Source: Microbacterium aoyamense (GTDB taxonomy: Bacteria > Actinomycetota > Actinomycetes > Actinomycetales > Microbacteriaceae). Taken from it: 64,000 bases of DNA. The stretch lies in NCBI RefSeq assembly GCF_023155855.1, contig NZ_JAKNUT010000007.1:1-64000 (forward strand), in the 5' to 3' direction. This document shows, piece after piece, positions 24,750 to 33,246 of this stretch (position 1 is its first letter; each line of letters opens with the position of its first letter). The position numbers were made by a program, and so were the translations under genes. The notes below the pieces were generated by a model. It was not told the DNA's origin and made no database searches. It worked only from the letters and a program-made list of their open reading frames with translations.

Positions 24750-25654
24750 GTTCCGTTGTCGCCGAACCAGTCTCCATTTGTGGACTCGGGCCGATGGGTG
24801 GGCCCATCGCGGGGAGGCTGCTCGACGCTGGATCCCACCTGACCGTCTGGAATCGCACGCCGTCCCGCACTGACCCCTTCGTCGCGCGCGGCGCTTCCTT
24901 TGCGCTCACCCCCTCCGACGCCGCACTACCCATCGTCCTCACCGTCCTTCCCGATCTCCCTCAGGTCGAGGGAATTCTCGCCGGGGACGATGGGCTGCTC
25001 GCCGGCTGGGCGGCCAGGGGTGTGTCACATCCTGTGCTCGTCGTCCACGGCACGACCTCACCCGTGGATACCGCAGCATTCGCACGCACTATGGAGCGCG
25101 AGCACGGCGTCTCGGTCGTGGACGCACCGTTGAGCGGGGGCACGATCGGCGCAGCCGCTGGCACGCTGAGCATCATGGTGGGCGGAGACCCCATGATTGC
25201 GAGGCACGCCGAACCCATCTTCCGCCTCTATGGACGCGTGATCAGATACTTCGGGCCGGCCGGGAGCGGAGCACTGGCCAAAGCATGCAACCAGATCGTG
25301 GTCGCGTCGACGGTCGCGGCCATATCCGAGGCACTCAGCCTGGCCGCGCGCGCAGGGCTCGAGAAGTCAACCGTCATCGAGATCCTCGAAGGCGGTCTCG
25401 CCGCGTCCGAGGTGCTTCGGCAGAAGAAGTCGAAATGGCTCAGCGCGGACTACACCGAGGGGGGCAGCGCCGCCAATCAGCTCAAGGATCTGCGGTTCGT
25501 CGAGGAAGCTGCTCGCGAGCTTTCCATCGACCTGCCGGTCTCGACCGCCGTGATGAGCTTGTTCGCCGAAATGGTCGCCGCCGGCGAGGGCGAGCTCGAT
25601 CACACGGGCGTAATCCGTGTCGTGGAACGACGAGCGGAGCTCAACGATGAGTGA
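24746..25654 (+). CDS. 3-hydroxyisobutyrate-dehydrogenase-family NAD(P) enzyme
   Basis: This 302-aa beta-hydroxyacid dehydrogenase has the Rossmann start SICGLGPMGGPIAGRLLDAG (GxGxMGxP), substrate-binding VDAPLSGGTIGAAAGTLSIM, the catalytic Lys region GSGALAKACNQIVVAS, and LKDLRFVEEAARE near the C-terminus. The family oxidises C3-hydroxy acids such as tartronate, L-threonate, sulfolactaldehyde-type or 6-phosphogluconate-like compounds. Here a sugar acid made by the neighbouring enzymes is the likely substrate. Start and stop overlap the adjacent genes by 4 and 8 bases. Confidence 0.85.
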   Translation: MSSVVAEPVSICGLGPMGGPIAGRLLDAGSHLTVWNRTPSRTDPFVARGASFALTPSDAALPIVLTVLPDLPQVEGILAGDDGLLAGWAARGVSHPVLVVHGTTSPVDTAAFARTMEREHGVSVVDAPLSGGTIGAAAGTLSIMVGGDPMIARHAEPIFRLYGRVIRYFGPAGSGALAKACNQIVVASTVAAISEALSLAARAGLEKSTVIEILEGGLAASEVLRQKKSKWLSADYTEGGSAANQLKDLRFVEEAARELSIDLPVSTAVMSLFAEMVAAGEGELDHTGVIRVVERRAELNDE

Positions 25655-26567
25655 ATCGATCATCGACGTTCCGATCGTCGACGCGCATCATCACCTCGCA
25701 CGTCTCGATCTCGGATATCCGTGGCTCGCGCCGGACGCCCCCATCGACCGCTACCACGGCGATGATCGCGATCTGCGAAGGAACTACCTCGTCAGCGACT
25801 ACCTCGCCGATGTCGCCGACCTTCCGGTCATCGCATCGGTCCACGTCGAGAACGGCGCAGCTGACCCGGTCGCTGAAGCGCGGTGGATCGGCGAGGTCAT
25901 TGCTGAAAGCGCGCCGATCCCCGCCGTGCACGTATGTCGTGCCGACCTGACTCAACCCGACGTAAGCGTTCAGCTGGAGACCCTGGCGTCGATGCAGCAT
26001 GTGCGCGGTGTGCGCCAGATTCTCAACTGGCATCAAGATCCTCGTAAGAGCCATACACCGCGACCGGGGATGATCGACGAGCCGCAATGGCGCTCCGGGT
26101 TCGCGCAGCTCGCGACCCTGGGGCTTTCATTCGACCTTCAGGTGTTCGCCGATCAACTCACCTCCGCTGCTGCGCTCGCCGCCGACCATCCCACGACGCA
26201 GATCGTGCTCGATCACATCGGTATGCCCTTGTCGCGGGAGCCGGAGTATCTGCACGAGTGGGCGGCATCTCTCCGACTCCTCGCCGAGCGCCCCAACGTC
26301 GTCGTGAAGGTCTCAGCCATCGGTACGACAGACCACTTCTGGACACCGGAGAGCATTGCTCCACTCATCCATCAGACGATCGATGCGTTCGGGCCCGACC
26401 GCGTCATGTTCGGGAGCAACTTCCCTGTTGACGGAATGTACTCCAGCATGACTGCGCTCTATGGCGCGTTCGCCGGCATCACTCGCGGATACTCGCGCAT
26501 GGAGCGAGCGGAGATGTTCGCGGGCACCGCGATCCGCGCCTACCGATTGGACGTGTCCCACACATGA
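25647..26567 (+). CDS. Amidohydrolase_2-family hydrolase, probable sugar lactonase
   Basis: The 306-aa TIM-barrel protein of the amidohydrolase_2 (PF04909) family has metal-binding VDAHHHLA near the N-terminus (about 10-17), then HVENGAADPVAEARW, RGVRQILNWHQDPRK, VLDHIGMP, and the final metal/catalytic Asp in GSNFPVDGMY. Members next to sugar dehydrogenases include L-fucono- and L-rhamnono-lactonases. I infer that it opens the lactone made by the SDR at 23841. The ATG lies within the last codons of the preceding gene, and its stop overlaps the kinase ATG. Confidence 0.85.
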   Translation: MSESIIDVPIVDAHHHLARLDLGYPWLAPDAPIDRYHGDDRDLRRNYLVSDYLADVADLPVIASVHVENGAADPVAEARWIGEVIAESAPIPAVHVCRADLTQPDVSVQLETLASMQHVRGVRQILNWHQDPRKSHTPRPGMIDEPQWRSGFAQLATLGLSFDLQVFADQLTSAAALAADHPTTQIVLDHIGMPLSREPEYLHEWAASLRLLAERPNVVVKVSAIGTTDHFWTPESIAPLIHQTIDAFGPDRVMFGSNFPVDGMYSSMTALYGAFAGITRGYSRMERAEMFAGTAIRAYRLDVSHT

Positions 26568-27130
26568 ATCGGGGCCAAACCCCTCGCGTGGTGGTCATGG
26601 GCGTTTCCGCGGTCGGCAAGTCGACTATCGGCCTCGCACTCGCTCATCACTACGGCGTCCGCTTCATCGATGGTGACGACCTCCATTCTGCTCGGTCCGT
26701 CGCCAAGATGGCCGGCGGAATCGCGCTTGAGGAGGCCGATCGGCTCCCTTGGCTCCGCGAGTGCGGGAAAACTCTGGCCAGAGCAGATGATGGCGCCGTG
26801 CTCGCCTGCTCCGCTCTGCGGCGCCACTACCGCGCGATCATCGCGCAGGAAGCGCCAGACGCTGTCTTCGTCCATCTGGACGCTGACATGGACCGAGTCG
26901 TCGTTCGAGCTCAAAGCAGAAGCAACCACTTCATGCCGAGTTCACTTCTGGCGTCGCAGTACGCGCTGCTCGAGGCGCTTGAAGATGACGAGCGAGGCGT
27001 CCGTATCGATGCTGATCAGGACGTCGACGTCATCATCGCCGATGCGATTGGTCACCTCCACAACCAGGTCCACTTGACCAGCGCGCCATCATCCACCGGA
27101 GGAAGTTCCGTTGAGGCGGACTCGCCGTGA
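26564..27130 (+). CDS. gntK: Gluconokinase (GntK-like)
   Basis: This 188-aa P-loop kinase has Walker A MGVSAVGKSTIG (about 12-23), the gluconokinase lid/substrate signature FIDGDDLHSARSVAKMAGG (family form DGDDLHP..NIxKM), a DRLPWL block and CSALRRHYR. It should phosphorylate gluconate or a close aldonate to the 6-phosphate using ATP. It is the last gene of the operon. Together with the gnd remnant on the other arm of the locus it indicates entry into the oxidative pentose phosphate route. Gene end to cydC end is only 9 bases, convergent. Confidence 0.9.
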   Translation: MNRGQTPRVVVMGVSAVGKSTIGLALAHHYGVRFIDGDDLHSARSVAKMAGGIALEEADRLPWLRECGKTLARADDGAVLACSALRRHYRAIIAQEAPDAVFVHLDADMDRVVVRAQSRSNHFMPSSLLASQYALLEALEDDERGVRIDADQDVDVIIADAIGHLHNQVHLTSAPSSTGGSSVEADSP

Positions 27131-27139
27131 CGAGCAGCG

Positions 27140-28807
27140 CTAGACGATCCGCCCGCGCTCGATGCGCATGGTGCGGTCGATGAGCCCGTCCGGCACGGCG
27201 ACGTGAGAGATGAGCACGACCGCCTGATCGGGTGAGATCGCCGACAGAAGGTCGGTGAGCAGGGCGTCGGATGCCTCGGGGTCCACGCCCGCCGTCGGTT
27301 CGTCGAGCACGAGCACAGGGAAGCCGCGCAGGAGCGCCCGCGCGAGGGCGATGCGCTGCGCCTGCCCGCCCGAGACGAGAGCTCCGCGCTCGCCGACGCG
27401 CGCTCCGAGCCCGCCGCGCTCGCGCAGCCAGGGGCCGAGGCCGACGCGCTCGAGAGTCGCCTCGAGCTCGGCGTCGGACGCATCGTCGCGGGCGAAGAGG
27501 AGGTTCTGGCGGATGTCCTCGTCGAAGAGCATGGGCCGCTGCTCGCACAGGCCGATCGTGCGCCGCACGTCGTCGCCCGCGAGAGAGTGCGCCGATGCGG
27601 AGCCGATGGCATATTCGCCCTTCGTCTCGAGGAACCGCACGAGAGCGTGCGCGAGGGTCGACTTGCCCGCGCCGCTCGAACCGACGACGAGCAGGCGCTC
27701 TCCGGGGCCGACGTGCAGGTCGACATCGTGCAGCGCAGGCGCCGCCGCACCCGGCCAGCGCACCGAGGCGCCCGACAGCCGCACGCCGTCGCCCAGAGCG
27801 GGGCCTTCGCCGGTGGGCGCGATCCTCTCGTCCACGAGACCGTCGGGAAGATCTGCGGGGACGGATGCCGCGACGCGCGCGGCCGACGAGCGCACCTGAC
27901 GCCACGCCGATGCCGCGAGGGGCACCGACGCGAAGACCTCGAAGACCGCCATCGGCACGAGCACGGCGATCGCCAGTGTCGGTCCGGCCAGATCGGCCGG
28001 CGCCGACACCAGGACGGCGGCGATCGAGGCCGCTCCGGCGAGGAGCGAGACGACGGCGGCGGTGCCGGCCTGTGCATACGTGCGGCGCACGACCGCTCGG
28101 TGCAGGTCGGCGTCCGCCCGCTCGATGCGCGCGAGGCTCTCGTGCTCGGCGCCGTACGCGAGGAGGACGTCGAGACTCCCCAGGTGATCGAGCACCGCGT
28201 CGGCGAGACGAGCGCGCAGGGGAGCGATGGCGCGCTCGGCGCGCCCGCCCGCGATCCATCCCCATGCCGTGGCGACGACGCCGGCGCCGATCAGGCAGGC
28301 GAGGAGAGTGAGGGATGCCGGCCACCACACGAATGCGAGGAACACGACCGCCGCGACCGCGACGGCCGCCGACGAGACGAGCGGCTGTACGACGCGGAGG
28401 GGCAGGTTCTGCAGTTCGTCCACATCGTCGACGAGCGCGCCGAGCACGGACCCGCGCCGCGTGCGCGCGAGACCGTCGGGCGCGAGCGGCACGAGCCGCC
28501 GCACCAGGTTCGCTCGCGTGGTCGCGAGTTGGCGGAGCGCCGCGTCGTGACCCGCGAGACGCTCGAGGTACCGGAACACCGCTCGCGAGAGCGCGAAGAA
28601 ACGCACTCCGACGACCGCGAACGACAGGTAGAGCACGGGCGGCATCTCGCTCGCCCGCACGATGAGCCACGCGCTCGTCGCGAGGAGCGCGACGGCGGAG
28701 GCCTCGGACGCGAACCCGGCCGCGAGGGCCGGCCACAGTCGCTTGGCTGGGGGCAGCGCGCCGCGCAGAACCGCGGCGGTCGAGGCATCCATCCGCCCGG
28801 CGGTCAT
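27140..28807 (-). CDS. cydC: Thiol reductant ABC exporter subunit CydC
   Basis: The 555-aa ABC half-transporter has about six membrane helices in residues 20-310 (ALLATSAWLIVRASEMPP; YLERLAGHDAALRQL), then a nucleotide-binding domain with Walker A VVGSSGAGKST, signature LVSGGQAQRIALARAL and Walker B VLVLDEPTAGVDP. CydC pairs with CydD to export cysteine or glutathione, needed for haem insertion into cytochrome bd. The ATG overlaps the cydD stop (ATGA at 28804-28807). It closes the cydABDC operon. Confidence 0.92.
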   Translation of the reverse strand: MTAGRMDASTAAVLRGALPPAKRLWPALAAGFASEASAVALLATSAWLIVRASEMPPVLYLSFAVVGVRFFALSRAVFRYLERLAGHDAALRQLATTRANLVRRLVPLAPDGLARTRRGSVLGALVDDVDELQNLPLRVVQPLVSSAAVAVAAVVFLAFVWWPASLTLLACLIGAGVVATAWGWIAGGRAERAIAPLRARLADAVLDHLGSLDVLLAYGAEHESLARIERADADLHRAVVRRTYAQAGTAAVVSLLAGAASIAAVLVSAPADLAGPTLAIAVLVPMAVFEVFASVPLAASAWRQVRSSAARVAASVPADLPDGLVDERIAPTGEGPALGDGVRLSGASVRWPGAAAPALHDVDLHVGPGERLLVVGSSGAGKSTLAHALVRFLETKGEYAIGSASAHSLAGDDVRRTIGLCEQRPMLFDEDIRQNLLFARDDASDAELEATLERVGLGPWLRERGGLGARVGERGALVSGGQAQRIALARALLRGFPVLVLDEPTAGVDPEASDALLTDLLSAISPDQAVVLISHVAVPDGLIDRTMRIERGRIV

Positions 28808-30489
28808 GCGACCACCTCGCTCGGCTCCAGCCGGACGACCGTGTCGGCGATGTCGCGCGCGGTCGCGCGGTGCGAGATGAGCAGCACCGTGGCGCCGTCG
28901 TCGGCGAGGGAACGGATGCCGCGCCACAGCCTGGCCTCGGTCTCGCGGTCGAGGGCCGAGCTGGGCTCGTCCAGTGCGACGACCTGTGCATGCCCGCGCT
29001 GTCGCCGGTAGAACGCCCGCGCCACCGCGACGCGCTGCGCTTGGCCCCCCGAGAGGCCGGCACCCTGCACCCCGAGCTCGAGGTCGGGCGCGAGGTCATC
29101 GGCGCAGGCGAGCGCGAGCGCTCGCCTGACGACAGCCGGGTCGGGCGCAGCGTCGCCGAGCGTCACGTTCGACGCGATCGTGCCCGCGACGAGACCGGGC
29201 TGCTGCCCCGCCCACGCGAGCCAGCGCGCGGGCGCGAGATCACGCACGGAGGCTCCCGCGTAGGCGGCGGTGCCCTCGAAGGGTGCCGCGCCGCGGAGCG
29301 CGGCGAACACGCTCGACTTGCCCGAGCCGCTCGGCCCCTCGATGAGCGTCACGGTGCGGGGGGATGCGACGAGTGTGACGGGCGGGAGGTGTCGCTCGCC
29401 GCGCTGCACACGGAGGTCGCGCAGCACGAGGGTCGGATCGTCGCGCCGTGACTCGTGCGCGGGGCTCGCTCGCTCGAGGAGCGGGGAAACGGGGCGCGCG
29501 GCCGCGGCATCCAGCACATCGAAGACGTCGTCCGTCGCGGCGATGCCCTCGGCCGCCGCATGGAATTGCACGCCCACCTGCCGCAGCGGCAGGTACGCCT
29601 CGGGCGCGAGCAGCAGCACGAACAGGCCGACGGCGAGAGCGAGCGAGCCGTCGATCAGCCGGAACCCGATCGACACCGCGATGATCGCGACCGAGATGCT
29701 CGCGAGGAACTCCAGTGCGAACCCCGACAGGAACGAGATGCGCAGCACTTTCATCGTCTCGCGTCGGTAGTCCTGCGTGACGCGTTCGATGGATGCCGCG
29801 GCCCGATGCTCGCGACCGAACACCTTCAGCGTCGACAGGCCCTGCACCGTGTCGGCGAAGCGCGCCGCGAGGTGCTGCAGGGTCTTCCACTGCTTCTGCT
29901 GCACGGCGCGCGTCGCGAGTCCGATGAGGACCATGAAGATCGGGATGAGGGGGATCGTCAGGACGACGGTGAGCCCCGAGATCCAGTCCTGCCACCACAT
30001 GACCGCCACGATGAGCGGTGTCGCGACCACGGTCTGCACGAGCTGCGGCAGGTAGCGGCCGAAGTACGCCTCGAGCGCGTCGAGACCGCGCCCGGCCGTG
30101 ACGGCCAGTGCCGCGGAGTTGCGGGTCGCGAGCCAGTCCGGCCCGAGCTCTCCTACGGCACGGGTCAGTGCGAGCCGCAGCTGCGTCTGCACGCGGGCGG
30201 CACCGCGGGCAGCGACCGCATCGCGCGCCCACAACAGGATCGCCCGGATCACGATCACGACGGCCAGGGCGCCGAGGGTCGTCACGAGCTCGGGCCACGG
30301 CATCCCCTCGATCGCTCCCACGATCGCGCGCGTGAGCAGCCACGCGAACGCGATGATGACGGCGGTCTGCAGGACGGCGATCGCACCGATCGCGATGAAG
30401 AAGCCACGTGAGGCGGCGGCGTAGGTCAGCAGCCGTGGATCGACGGGTCGTGCGCTCGTGCGCGGCGGCGCGGCATCCGTCTCAGTCAT
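28804..30489 (-). CDS. cydD: Thiol reductant ABC exporter subunit CydD
   Basis: The 561-aa ABC half-transporter starts MTETDAAPPRTSARPVDPRL. The transmembrane domain includes LLTRAIVGAIEG and the CydD-typical YFGRYLPQLVQTVVATPL, then GLSTLKVFGRE. The nucleotide-binding domain has Walker A EGPSGSGKSS, signature GLSGGQAQRVAVARAF and Walker B VVALDEPSSALD. It forms the heterodimer with CydC. It follows cydB after 38 bases. Confidence 0.93.
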   Translation of the reverse strand: MTETDAAPPRTSARPVDPRLLTYAAASRGFFIAIGAIAVLQTAVIIAFAWLLTRAIVGAIEGMPWPELVTTLGALAVVIVIRAILLWARDAVAARGAARVQTQLRLALTRAVGELGPDWLATRNSAALAVTAGRGLDALEAYFGRYLPQLVQTVVATPLIVAVMWWQDWISGLTVVLTIPLIPIFMVLIGLATRAVQQKQWKTLQHLAARFADTVQGLSTLKVFGREHRAAASIERVTQDYRRETMKVLRISFLSGFALEFLASISVAIIAVSIGFRLIDGSLALAVGLFVLLLAPEAYLPLRQVGVQFHAAAEGIAATDDVFDVLDAAAARPVSPLLERASPAHESRRDDPTLVLRDLRVQRGERHLPPVTLVASPRTVTLIEGPSGSGKSSVFAALRGAAPFEGTAAYAGASVRDLAPARWLAWAGQQPGLVAGTIASNVTLGDAAPDPAVVRRALALACADDLAPDLELGVQGAGLSGGQAQRVAVARAFYRRQRGHAQVVALDEPSSALDRETEARLWRGIRSLADDGATVLLISHRATARDIADTVVRLEPSEVVA

Positions 30490-30527
30490 GACTCTTCGAC
30501 CCTATCGAGCACGGATCGGCGGTGAGC

Positions 30528-31562
30528 TCAGTGGGCGACGGCAGCCGCCTTCTCGATGCGCGTGCGCGAGACGCGCTTGCGGAAGACCCAGTACGTCCAG
30601 CCCTGGTAGAGCAGCACGAGCGGCAGGAAGACGAGCGCAGCCCACGACATGATCGTGAGAGTGTAGTCGGTGCTCGACGCGTTCTCGATCGTCAGGCTGT
30701 TCGTCGCCGGGTCGACCGTCGACGGCATGACGTACGGGAACAGCGCGAGCCACAGGGTCAGGACCGCGAACACGATCGTGATCGCTCCCGCCGTGAACGC
30801 CCACCCCTCGGAGCGGCGAAGGTTGAACAGGAACGACACGATCAGGAACACCGCTGCGACGGCGCCGCACGCGATCACGGCCCACAGGAGCGGGGCCTCG
30901 CGGCCGGCCGCGATCGCGATCGTCCACACGACGCAGCCGGCGGCGAAGATCACCGCGGGGATGAACAGGCGCAGGGCGAGCTTTCGGGCATCCTCCATCA
31001 CCTGTCCGTCGGTCTTGAGCGCGATGAAGTACACGCCGTGCAGCCAGAAGAGCAGGAGCGTCGTGACGCCGACCCACAGGCCGTACGGGTTGAGAAGCGT
31101 CAGCAACGAGCCGGTGAACTCGTGGTCGGCGTCGAGGGGGACGCCCTGCACGATGTTGCCGACCGCGACGCCCCACAGGAGCGCGGGGACCGCGGAGCCG
31201 ATCACGATCATGCGGTCGAAGTTGCGGCGCCATCGCACACTGTCGCGCTGGTGGCGGTATTCGAATGAGACGCCGCGCATGATGAGCGCGAGCAGGATCA
31301 GCAGCAGTGCGAGGTAGAACCCGCTGAAGAGCGTCGCGTACCACTCCGGGAAGGCGGCGAACAGGCACGCGCCGGCGACGATGACCCACGTCTCGTTGAG
31401 GTCCCACACGGGGCCGATCGTGTTGATGATCTGGCGGCGCGAGATGTCGTCCTTGCCGAGGAACGGGAGGGACATCCCGACGCCGAAGTCGAAGCCGTCG
31501 AGCACGAAGTAGCCGACGAACAGCACTCCGACGATGAAGAACCAGAGGTATGCGAGATCCAT
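30528..31562 (-). CDS. cydB: Cytochrome bd ubiquinol/menaquinol oxidase subunit II
   Basis: This 344-aa membrane protein starts MDLAYLWFFIVGVLFVGYFV, then LDGFDFGVGM, the conserved CydB GFDFG motif, and GPVWDLNETWVIVAG with the conserved WDxNExW. About eight to nine helices follow. Subunit II of the bd oxidase supports the haem-bearing CydA. It is 9 bases downstream of cydA. In Actinobacteria the electron donor is menaquinol. Confidence 0.95.
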   Translation of the reverse strand: MDLAYLWFFIVGVLFVGYFVLDGFDFGVGMSLPFLGKDDISRRQIINTIGPVWDLNETWVIVAGACLFAAFPEWYATLFSGFYLALLLILLALIMRGVSFEYRHQRDSVRWRRNFDRMIVIGSAVPALLWGVAVGNIVQGVPLDADHEFTGSLLTLLNPYGLWVGVTTLLLFWLHGVYFIALKTDGQVMEDARKLALRLFIPAVIFAAGCVVWTIAIAAGREAPLLWAVIACGAVAAVFLIVSFLFNLRRSEGWAFTAGAITIVFAVLTLWLALFPYVMPSTVDPATNSLTIENASSTDYTLTIMSWAALVFLPLVLLYQGWTYWVFRKRVSRTRIEKAAAVAH

Positions 31563-31571
31563 GGCGCTCTC

Positions 31572-33017
31572 CTAGTAGACCGTCGTGGGAGTGTCTTCGA
31601 CCGAGGTCGGCGCGGCGCCCGGTGATCCCGGCTCAGGCAGCGGATCAGGCCCCTTCTTGGCCGTCTTCATGATCAGCCCGAACTCGACGACCGCGAGGAT
31701 CAGGTAGATCAGCGTGAAGGCCACGAGCGACAGCAGCACGTTCCAGCCCGGCACACTCGGTGAGACGCCGTCCTCCGTCAGCATGAGGCTGAAGACGATC
31801 CAGGGCTGACGGCCCATCTCGGTGAAGATCCAGCCGACGAGGATGCCGAAGAGGGCGAGGGGGGCCGACCAGACGGCGACGCGCCACATCCACATCGCCG
31901 GCGGCTTCTTCGCCTTCGCGCGGGTGACCCACAGGCCCACGACGGCGACCGCGGTGGCGAGGAAGCCGAAGCCCATCATCCAGCGGAAGGACCAGTACGT
32001 GATCCACAGGATCGGCGCGAAGTTGCCGTCGACCTGGTCTGCGAACTGCGGGAACACCTCGTTGGTGTACTCGGCATTGAGGTCGCGGATGCCCTCGACG
32101 CATCCGTCGAGCGTGTGGGTCGACAGGAACGCCAGCAGATACGGCACGCGGATCGAGAAGAGCTCGGTATGCCCGTCGGGTGTTCCGAGCGTGAAGATCG
32201 AGAAGGATGCCTGGGCCCCGCACGCGGTATCGAAGAGCGCTTCGGCGGCGGCCATCTTCATCGGCTGCGTCGAGACCATCACGAGGCCGAGCTGGTCGCC
32301 CGAGAGTGCCGTCCCGGCGAAGGCGCCGATCATGAGCCAGCCGCCGTACTTGAGGGTCGGGCGCATGAGCTCCTGGTTCTGGTGGCGCATGAGGTGCCAT
32401 GCCGCGATCGAGATGATGACGCCCGCCGTGAACATGAGAGACGCGAAGATCGTGTGCGGGAAGGCGGCGAGCGCCACGGGATTGAACAGCACCTTGAAGA
32501 AGTCCGTCATCTCGGCGCGGCCGCCGTCTTCGGCCATCTTGTAGCCGACGGGGTTCTGCATGAAGGCGTTGGCGGCGAGGATGAAGTAGGCCGAGAGCCA
32601 GGCGCCGAGCGTCGCGATCCAGATGGTCGCGAGGTGCAGCTTCCGCGGGAGCTTGTCCCACCCGAAGATCCACAGGCCGATGAAGGTGGCTTCGAAGAAG
32701 AAGGCCATGAGGCCCTCGAAGGCGAGCGGGGCGCCGAACACGTCGCCGACGAACCGCGAGTACGACGACCAGTTCATGCCGAACTGGAACTCCTGCACGA
32801 TGCCGGTGACGACGCCCATGGCGAAGTTGATCAGGAAGATCTTGCCGAAGAAGCGGGTGAGGTGCAGCCACTTGAGGTGCCCCGTGCGCACCCACGCCGT
32901 CTGGAAGATCGCGACCGTCAGCGCCATGCCGAGTGTGAGCGGCACGAAGATGAAGTGGTACAGCGTCGTCAGGCCGAACTGCCATCGCGCCAGGAGGAGA
33001 GGGTCGAGCAGATCCAC
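31572..33017 (-). CDS. cydA: Cytochrome bd oxidase subunit I
   Basis: The product is 481 aa from GTG 33017, chosen because GGAGAA lies 6 bases upstream and the protein then begins VDLLDPLLLARWQFGLTTLYHF, the usual CydA start; a longer frame to 33062 is unlikely. The haem-binding and quinol-loop regions are present, including GVVTGIVQEFQFGMNWSSYS, FEATFIGLWIFGWDKLPRK, GDQLGLVMVSTQPMKMAAAE and WSFRWMMGFG. It reduces oxygen to water with high affinity at the membrane. Two TGGTCnGACCA palindromes lie 32-65 bases upstream of the start. Confidence 0.95.
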   Translation of the reverse strand: MDLLDPLLLARWQFGLTTLYHFIFVPLTLGMALTVAIFQTAWVRTGHLKWLHLTRFFGKIFLINFAMGVVTGIVQEFQFGMNWSSYSRFVGDVFGAPLAFEGLMAFFFEATFIGLWIFGWDKLPRKLHLATIWIATLGAWLSAYFILAANAFMQNPVGYKMAEDGGRAEMTDFFKVLFNPVALAAFPHTIFASLMFTAGVIISIAAWHLMRHQNQELMRPTLKYGGWLMIGAFAGTALSGDQLGLVMVSTQPMKMAAAEALFDTACGAQASFSIFTLGTPDGHTELFSIRVPYLLAFLSTHTLDGCVEGIRDLNAEYTNEVFPQFADQVDGNFAPILWITYWSFRWMMGFGFLATAVAVVGLWVTRAKAKKPPAMWMWRVAVWSAPLALFGILVGWIFTEMGRQPWIVFSLMLTEDGVSPSVPGWNVLLSLVAFTLIYLILAVVEFGLIMKTAKKGPDPLPEPGSPGAAPTSVEDTPTTVY

Positions 33018-33046
33018 GCGGTTCTCCGATCGGTTCAGGCGACGCT

Positions 33047-33083
33047 TGTGGTCTGACCACACGCTAGCATGTGGTCAGACCAT
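33047..33083. promoter_or_regulatory. Twin TGGTCnGACCA operators upstream of cydA
   Basis: TGTGGTCTGACCACA (33047-33061) is a 15-bp perfect palindrome apart from its centre base. A second copy, TGGTCAGACCA, is at 33072-33082. The two centres are 23 bases apart, about two helical turns. TGGTCnGACCA is the recognition pattern of FadR-subgroup GntR regulators. The pair also forms a larger inverted repeat (TGGTCTGACCAC with GTGGTCAGACCA). The site lies between divergent cydABDC and moaA. No GntR gene is in the window. Confidence 0.7.
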
Positions 33084-33246
33084 AGGATTCGCAGCGGTCC
33101 GCATTGGTCGATACGGTACACAGGGTTCTCCCAGGTGAGGCAAGCCTCTCCGCCGTGAAAAACGCCGAATGGGCGCAGATCGGACGGTCCGATCGCCGTG
33201 ACGCTCGGGGGAGCGATTACCCTCGGGATATGGACGGGGCGACTTC

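Noticed and set aside
27033..30411. Several long alternative frames over cydC and cydD
   Set aside because: They conflict with clear ABC transporter frames and have shadow-type composition.
33049..33082. DasR-type dre site before cydA
   Set aside because: dre sites are TGGTCTAGACCA with an even, two-base centre. Here the palindromes have a single central base (TGGTCnGACCA), which fits FadR-type GntR proteins better.
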